Below, piece by piece: positions 60,601-64,000 of a DNA stretch of 64,000 bases. Source of the DNA: Caballeronia calidae. GTDB lineage: Bacteria > Pseudomonadota > Gammaproteobacteria > Burkholderiales > Burkholderiaceae. The stretch lies in NCBI RefSeq assembly GCF_900044055.2, contig NZ_FCOX02000005.1, forward strand, positions 186,001 to 250,000. Reading direction: 5' to 3'. Below the pieces are notes generated by a model. It saw nothing but the letters and a program-made list of their open reading frames with translations. It was not told the DNA's origin and did not search any database. The number at the start of each line of letters is the position of its first letter. The first letter of the stretch is position 1. The position numbers were made by a program, and so were the translations under genes.

Positions 60601-60657
60601 ACAGTTGCTTCACTGCGCTGCTAACTGTGCTGGCAAAATGCTGCAAACTGTATTGGC
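60601..60657. promoter_or_regulatory. AACTGT repeat array between aminotransferase and MocR genes
   Basis: CTGCTAACTGTGCTGGC (60618-60634) and CTGCAAACTGTATTGGC (60641-60657) are direct repeats with three mismatches, 23 bases apart, preceded by an inverted ACAGTT at 60601-60606. MocR regulators commonly bind direct repeats with an added inverted half-site. Confidence 0.65.
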
Positions 60658-60689
60658 TCGCGCGCGTGTGCCGCGCTATTCTCGAATCC

Positions 60690-62117
60690 ATGATCGAATT
60701 CAAGCTGGAGCGCGGCTCGCGTCAGGCGCCGACGCTCGTCGAACAACTGGTGCGCGCGTTCGCCACGGCGATCGAGGAGCAGACGCTGCGCGCCGGCGCG
60801 CTGTTGCCGTCGGTGCGGCGGCTCGCCGAGGCCGAGCGCCTCAGCACATTCACGGTGACGGAAGCGTACGGCAGGCTCGTGTCGATGGGACTCGTCACCG
60901 CGCGGCGCGGCTCCGGCTATCGCGTGGCGGTGCGCGGGCGCAGCGAGCGTGTGCGCGAAGTCGAATTGCAGCCGGTTTGGCAGCCGCCGAGCCTCACCGC
61001 GACCTGGCTGCTTTCCGACGTCTTCGCCGATCATTCCGTGCCGATCAAATCCGGCTGCGGCTGGCTGCCGAACGAATGGGTCAACGAAAGCGGCCTGCAG
61101 CATGCGCTGCGCGCGGTGAGTCGCGTGCCGGCGGCGCGCATCGCGGATTACGGACATCCGTACGGTTTCGCGCCCTTGCGCGAGCGGATCGCGGAGCAAC
61201 TGGATCATCACGGCCTGCCGGTCGATGCATCGTCGAACGTGCTGCTGACCGCGGGCGCGACGCAAGCGCTCGATCTCATCGTGCGTACGCTATTGCGTCC
61301 GGGCGATGCCGTGGTCGTCGAAGATCCCGGCTACTGCAATCTGCTGCAGATTCTGCGGCTCGCCGGCCTTCAGGTGCATGGCGTGCCGCGCACCGTCGCG
61401 GGCATCGATACGGACGTGTTCGAGCGCATCGTGATCGAGCATCGGCCGAAAGCTGTCTTCCTCAACACGACTTTGCAGAATCCGACCGGCGCGACCTTCG
61501 GCATGGCGGCGGCGTTTCGTCTGATGCAGATCGCGGAGCGTCACGGCCTGTGGGTCGTCGAAGACGATGTGAACCGCGAGCTCGCACCGCCCGGCGCGCC
61601 CTTGCTCGCGTCGATGGAAGGGCTGAATCGCGTGTTGTATGTCGGCGGCTTCGCGAAGACGATCACGCCCGCGTTGCGCTGCGGCTATGTCGTCGCCGAA
61701 CGCGACGTGTTGCGCGAGCTGGCGCGCACGAAGATGGCCGTGGGCCTCACGTCATCGGAAGCGACGGAGCGCATCGTCGAGAAAGTGCTCACCGAAGGGC
61801 GCTATGTGCGGCATGTGGAATATGTCGTCGAGAAGCTGAAGGATGCGCATGCGCTCGTCGAAGAACGCATGGACGCGTTGGGCATCGACTTGTTTCGACG
61901 CCCGCGCGCGGGCCTGTTCGTGTGGGCCGCGTTGCCGATCGATCCGGCTGAGGGAAGCGCCGTTGCCACGCGCGCATTGCAACACGGCATATGGCTCGCG
62001 CCGGGTTCTTATTTTCGTCCGGATGACGCGGAAAGCGCGTGCTTTCGATTCAACGTCCCTTATTCAGTGGACGATGCGCTTTGGACTTTTCTGCAAAGAA
62101 CGATTAAAGATCTTTAA
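60690..62117 (+). CDS. MocR/PdxR-type GntR regulator with aminotransferase domain
   Basis: 475 residues. N-terminal GntR winged helix (about 5-75: VEQLVRAFATAIEEQTLRAG, LPSVRRLAEAERLSTFTVTE) and a fold-type I aminotransferase domain with NTTLQNPTGATFGMA and a PLP lysine at about Lys323 in GGFAKTITPALRCGY. MocR proteins sense PLP-linked amines or amino acids. Divergent from the aminotransferase, with a repeat array between them, so it likely activates or represses that gene. The start is the ATG after a short upstream extension lacking support. Confidence 0.9.
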   Translation: MIEFKLERGSRQAPTLVEQLVRAFATAIEEQTLRAGALLPSVRRLAEAERLSTFTVTEAYGRLVSMGLVTARRGSGYRVAVRGRSERVREVELQPVWQPPSLTATWLLSDVFADHSVPIKSGCGWLPNEWVNESGLQHALRAVSRVPAARIADYGHPYGFAPLRERIAEQLDHHGLPVDASSNVLLTAGATQALDLIVRTLLRPGDAVVVEDPGYCNLLQILRLAGLQVHGVPRTVAGIDTDVFERIVIEHRPKAVFLNTTLQNPTGATFGMAAAFRLMQIAERHGLWVVEDDVNRELAPPGAPLLASMEGLNRVLYVGGFAKTITPALRCGYVVAERDVLRELARTKMAVGLTSSEATERIVEKVLTEGRYVRHVEYVVEKLKDAHALVEERMDALGIDLFRRPRAGLFVWAALPIDPAEGSAVATRALQHGIWLAPGSYFRPDDAESACFRFNVPYSVDDALWTFLQRTIKDL

Positions 62118-62118
62118 A

Positions 62119-62151
62119 GCGGACACGGCGCATCGAAAGCGCCGTGTCCGC
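62119..62151. terminator. Hairpin terminator after the MocR gene
   Basis: A perfect 13-bp stem, GCGGACACGGCGC with its complement, around ATCGAAA. The A-rich flank makes it act on both strands, also closing the convergent small secreted-protein gene. Confidence 0.82.
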
Positions 62152-62160
62152 CATGCATTG

Positions 62161-62421
62161 CTATTGCGCGACCTGAGAAGAAGCAGATGCCGAAACCTGT
62201 CCGCGATGAATCTGCGCGGTGCGTTCCGTATTTCCGAAATCACTGCGTCCTTGCGCGGCTTCTTCCGCCGCGAAGGTTTGCGCGCTGACGCCATGTTGCG
62301 AAGCAGGCGCGCCGACATCGGGCCGATAATGCGGCGCGGGACCATAGCCGCTCGCAAAAGCCGAAGCGGCGAAGAGAGAACTCAATGCAATGGCAAAGCT
62401 CACTACGAGTCGCTTGTTCAC
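62161..62421 (-). CDS. Small secreted protein, possibly DUF4148-like
   Basis: 86 residues from a GTG with TTGGAG upstream. Signal peptide about 1-23 (RLVVSFAIALSSLFAASAFA), then a short mature part (YGPAPHYRPDVGAPASQHGV, Ala/Gln/Ser-rich end). It resembles the small exported proteins of this genus without a clear domain. Monocistronic. Confidence 0.62.
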   Translation of the reverse strand: MNKRLVVSFAIALSSLFAASAFASGYGPAPHYRPDVGAPASQHGVSAQTFAAEEAAQGRSDFGNTERTAQIHRGQVSASASSQVAQ

Positions 62422-62656
62422 GAGAATGCTCCAACGAAATAAATGAGGAGAGGCAGTTGTCCGGCATGCAGCAACCGCAATCGGAGAAGCGAGTCGTTCG
62501 ATAAGAAGATAAGAAACGCCCCCGACATGAGAACGCAGTGTAGAAGCCCTTCGCCGATTTTTAATCGCGCGAGAAGCCAATTGAGTTTTCGCCGATCTCA
62601 AACAATGGGATAGCGCCGCGCGTATTCACGCGGCGTTTCACGAATCGCTCGCGCTG

Positions 62657-62932
62657 TTACGCGACGGCCTCGGCTTGCGACCGCTTTGCACGCGTCGCCG
62701 CGAGATGTGCCTGCAAATGCTCGCAGACGTCTTTTCTACGCACGGGATTGAGCGGATCGCATAGACGAATCGTGAGCGTGGACGTCGTCGCGTGCAGCAT
62801 CGGCGGATCGTCCGCGTCGGGCTCGGGCGCTTCCCACAGCACGACGGTGAAGGTGCCGTCGGAAACCTGGACGACCTGATAGCGCGCGAGATCGATCTTC
62901 GTTAGTTCATGAGGTTCGATCGAATGATGCAT
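62657..62932 (-). CDS. Conserved hypothetical protein, 91 aa
   Basis: Unassigned soluble protein. AGGACATC precedes the ATG (MHHSIEPHELTKIDLARYQV). The beta-rich centre (VSDGTFTVVLWEAPEP) and helical end (RKDVCEHLQAHLAATRAKRS) look protein-like. It follows the H-NS-type gene on the same strand after 79 bases. Confidence 0.6.
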   Translation of the reverse strand: MHHSIEPHELTKIDLARYQVVQVSDGTFTVVLWEAPEPDADDPPMLHATTSTLTIRLCDPLNPVRRKDVCEHLQAHLAATRAKRSQAEAVA

Positions 62933-63011
62933 GATGTCCTCGACATACTCGGCATGTGCATCAACATTCACGCAAACACCGTGCCGAGGTCGAGTTGCGT
63001 TGCGTTGCGCA

Positions 63012-63662
63012 TCATGCGGATGCGCTGTCGCTCGCAGGCATGGGCTGCGTGCTCGTCGTCTCCGGTTCGGAAGGGGCGTCGGCCATCGGGTTCGGCGCGG
63101 CTTCCTCGATTTGCCTGCGTGGCGCACTGCGCTTCGTAGCCGGCCTTGTCGCGCTCGTTTTTTTCACGGCGGGCGCCGCTGCCTTCTTCTTCGCTTCGGG
63201 GGCGCGCGCCTTGGTTTTTTTCACTGCAGCCGCAGAGGCAGTCGCCTTCTTGACCGCGGCCTTCCTGGCCGCCGTCTTCGGCTCGACCGAGCTTTCGGCG
63301 CTCTCCGCATCGATCAGAAACTTGCTGCGGTCCTTCACGTTCGCGATCCACGCGGGCGGGCGCGCCCAGCCGCTCCACGTTTCGCCCGTCTTCGGATTGC
63401 GGTACTTCGCGGGCAGCTTGCCCTTCTTCGCGAGCTTCGTCATCGCTTCGTGACGGCCCGCCGGGGCGGGATAAGCGACGTGCGGCTTCGCGGCGCGCCC
63501 GGCCTTGTTGCCGTGGCGGTCGATATCCGCGGTGGTGAGGCCGTGCCGTTCCATCATCGCGCGGATATCGTCGAGCACGGCTTGCGCGCGCGCTGCGATC
63601 AGCCGCTCGGTCTGCGCCTGCAGTTTCTTCAATCTGGCTTGTATTTGCTTGAGTGTCGCCAT
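63012..63662 (-). CDS. H-NS-family protein with long lysine/alanine-rich tail
   Basis: 216 residues. N-terminal coiled-coil oligomerisation region (about 1-50, LKQIQARLKKLQAQTERLIA). The H-NS DNA-binding segment is KYRNPKTGETWSGWARPPAW (about 86-105), where the usual basic GRGR-type loop reads GWAR. A ~95-residue tail (about 121-216) rich in Ala, Lys and Pro resembles eukaryotic histone H1 tails. Burkholderiaceae have several H-NS paralogues, some with such tails. It probably silences or organises AT-rich DNA. Confidence 0.87.
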   Translation of the reverse strand: MATLKQIQARLKKLQAQTERLIAARAQAVLDDIRAMMERHGLTTADIDRHGNKAGRAAKPHVAYPAPAGRHEAMTKLAKKGKLPAKYRNPKTGETWSGWARPPAWIANVKDRSKFLIDAESAESSVEPKTAARKAAVKKATASAAAVKKTKARAPEAKKKAAAPAVKKTSATRPATKRSAPRRQIEEAAPNPMADAPSEPETTSTQPMPASDSASA

Positions 63663-63704
63663 GGCTGTCTCCTCTCGGATCGATGCCGCGTCTTCGTGAA
63701 GGCG

Positions 63705-63995
63705 CTAACCCGCGCCCATTCTCGTTTCGTCGACGAACTTCTCCGTCGCATCGTCGATGCGGCGCGACTTGCGTCCGGCAGGCCCGTGCACATAGACGGC
63801 CTTGACGTCCGCGGATGCGTCGGGCGCGGGCGGCGGTGTCATCGCATAACGAAGCTCGCGCGCGTGATCGGCCAGTTGCAGGCGCGGGTCGAACACGGAA
63901 TCGAAGCGCCACAGCATGCGGATGAAATTCGTCTGCCCATGCATCAGCAAATGCATGGCCCGGCCCGCCGCGCCGCGCAATGCGGCCCAGCCCAT
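63705..63995 (-). CDS. Unknown protein, possibly cut by the window edge
   Basis: At least 96 residues. The frame stays open into the last bases of the window, so a longer gene may begin outside. It begins MGWAALRGAAGRAMHLLMHG and has a helical MLWRFDSVFDPRLQLADHARELRYAM segment. No family recognised. A short gap separates it from the H-NS gene on the same strand. Confidence 0.5.
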   Translation of the reverse strand: MGWAALRGAAGRAMHLLMHGQTNFIRMLWRFDSVFDPRLQLADHARELRYAMTPPPAPDASADVKAVYVHGPAGRKSRRIDDATEKFVDETRMGAG

Positions 63996-64000
63996 GTGCT

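Noticed and set aside
59463..60690. A plus-strand open frame running through the aminotransferase gene into the MocR gene
   Set aside because: The first part is antisense to the aminotransferase; only the portion from 60690 has regulator features.

Overview
The window is one continuous, GC-rich, tightly packed bacterial chromosome segment. Gene content and codon usage suggest a Burkholderiaceae member of the Paraburkholderia/Caballeronia type. The reasons are a complete hut histidine pathway with HutC/HutD/HutF/HutG, a secreted DUF4148-type protein, an H-NS paralogue with a lysine/alanine tail, GlsB- and OmpA/DUF937-type proteins, and an intergenic palindromic repeat of a kind I associate with these genomes. 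The assignment is by family resemblance only. I saw no rRNA, tRNA, CRISPR array, prophage or insertion sequence.

Layout. 0-9 kb: the tail of a receiver-domain protein, plsC, a prolyl aminopeptidase, an EAL phosphodiesterase, then a FeeM-like N-acyltransferase next to a large membrane GGDEF-EAL protein. 9-11.5 kb: ROK regulator, LysE exporter with a divergent Lrp regulator. 11.5-14.6 kb: hutU-hutI. 14.6-20.9 kb: small membrane, OmpA-like, YciI, LysR and MscM-type genes. 20.9-30.1 kb: a long operon of RpiR regulator, isoaspartyl peptidase, GsiABCD-like peptide importer, DmpA-like P1 peptidase and DppA-like D-aminopeptidase. 30.1-31.4 kb: small genes including crcB. 31.4-36.6 kb: hutH-hutC-hutD-hutF-hutG. 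37.4-46.3 kb: RutR-like TetR regulator and reductive pyrimidine catabolism (amidohydrolase, PreT, PreA, NCS1 permease, dihydropyrimidinase), broken by a ~680-bp inverted repeat. 46.4-54.4 kb: Cdh, BrnT/BrnA toxin-antitoxin pair, an aspartate carbamoyltransferase with an N-terminal helix-turn-helix, YjbQ, BON protein, NfeD-slipin pair, AhpD-like protein, LysR. 54.5-59.2 kb: EmrA-EmrB-OprM type tripartite drug exporter plus thioesterase. 59.2-62.1 kb: beta-alanine:pyruvate-type aminotransferase with a divergent MocR regulator. 62.1-64 kb: small secreted and hypothetical proteins and the H-NS paralogue.

How the genes fit together. The two hut blocks are 17 kb apart but share operator-like sites with the core TGTATAGACA, so one HutC probably controls both. 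The pyrimidine genes would turn uracil/thymine into beta-alanine or beta-aminoisobutyrate, and the aminotransferase 14 kb downstream could take the product to a semialdehyde. The peptide operon couples import to three unusual peptidases (isoaspartyl, beta/L-D aminoacyl, D-amino acid), pointing to use of damaged or cell-wall-derived peptides.

Best leads for something undescribed: (1) the HTH-fused aspartate carbamoyltransferase, whose own promoter is overlapped by a perfect 9-3-9 palindrome, suggesting an enzyme that represses its own gene; (2) the FeeM-like acyltransferase paired with a membrane c-di-GMP enzyme; (3) the large nested palindrome that exactly fills the gap before the dihydropyrimidinase gene; (4) an apparently leaderless efflux operon with twin 12-bp palindromes.
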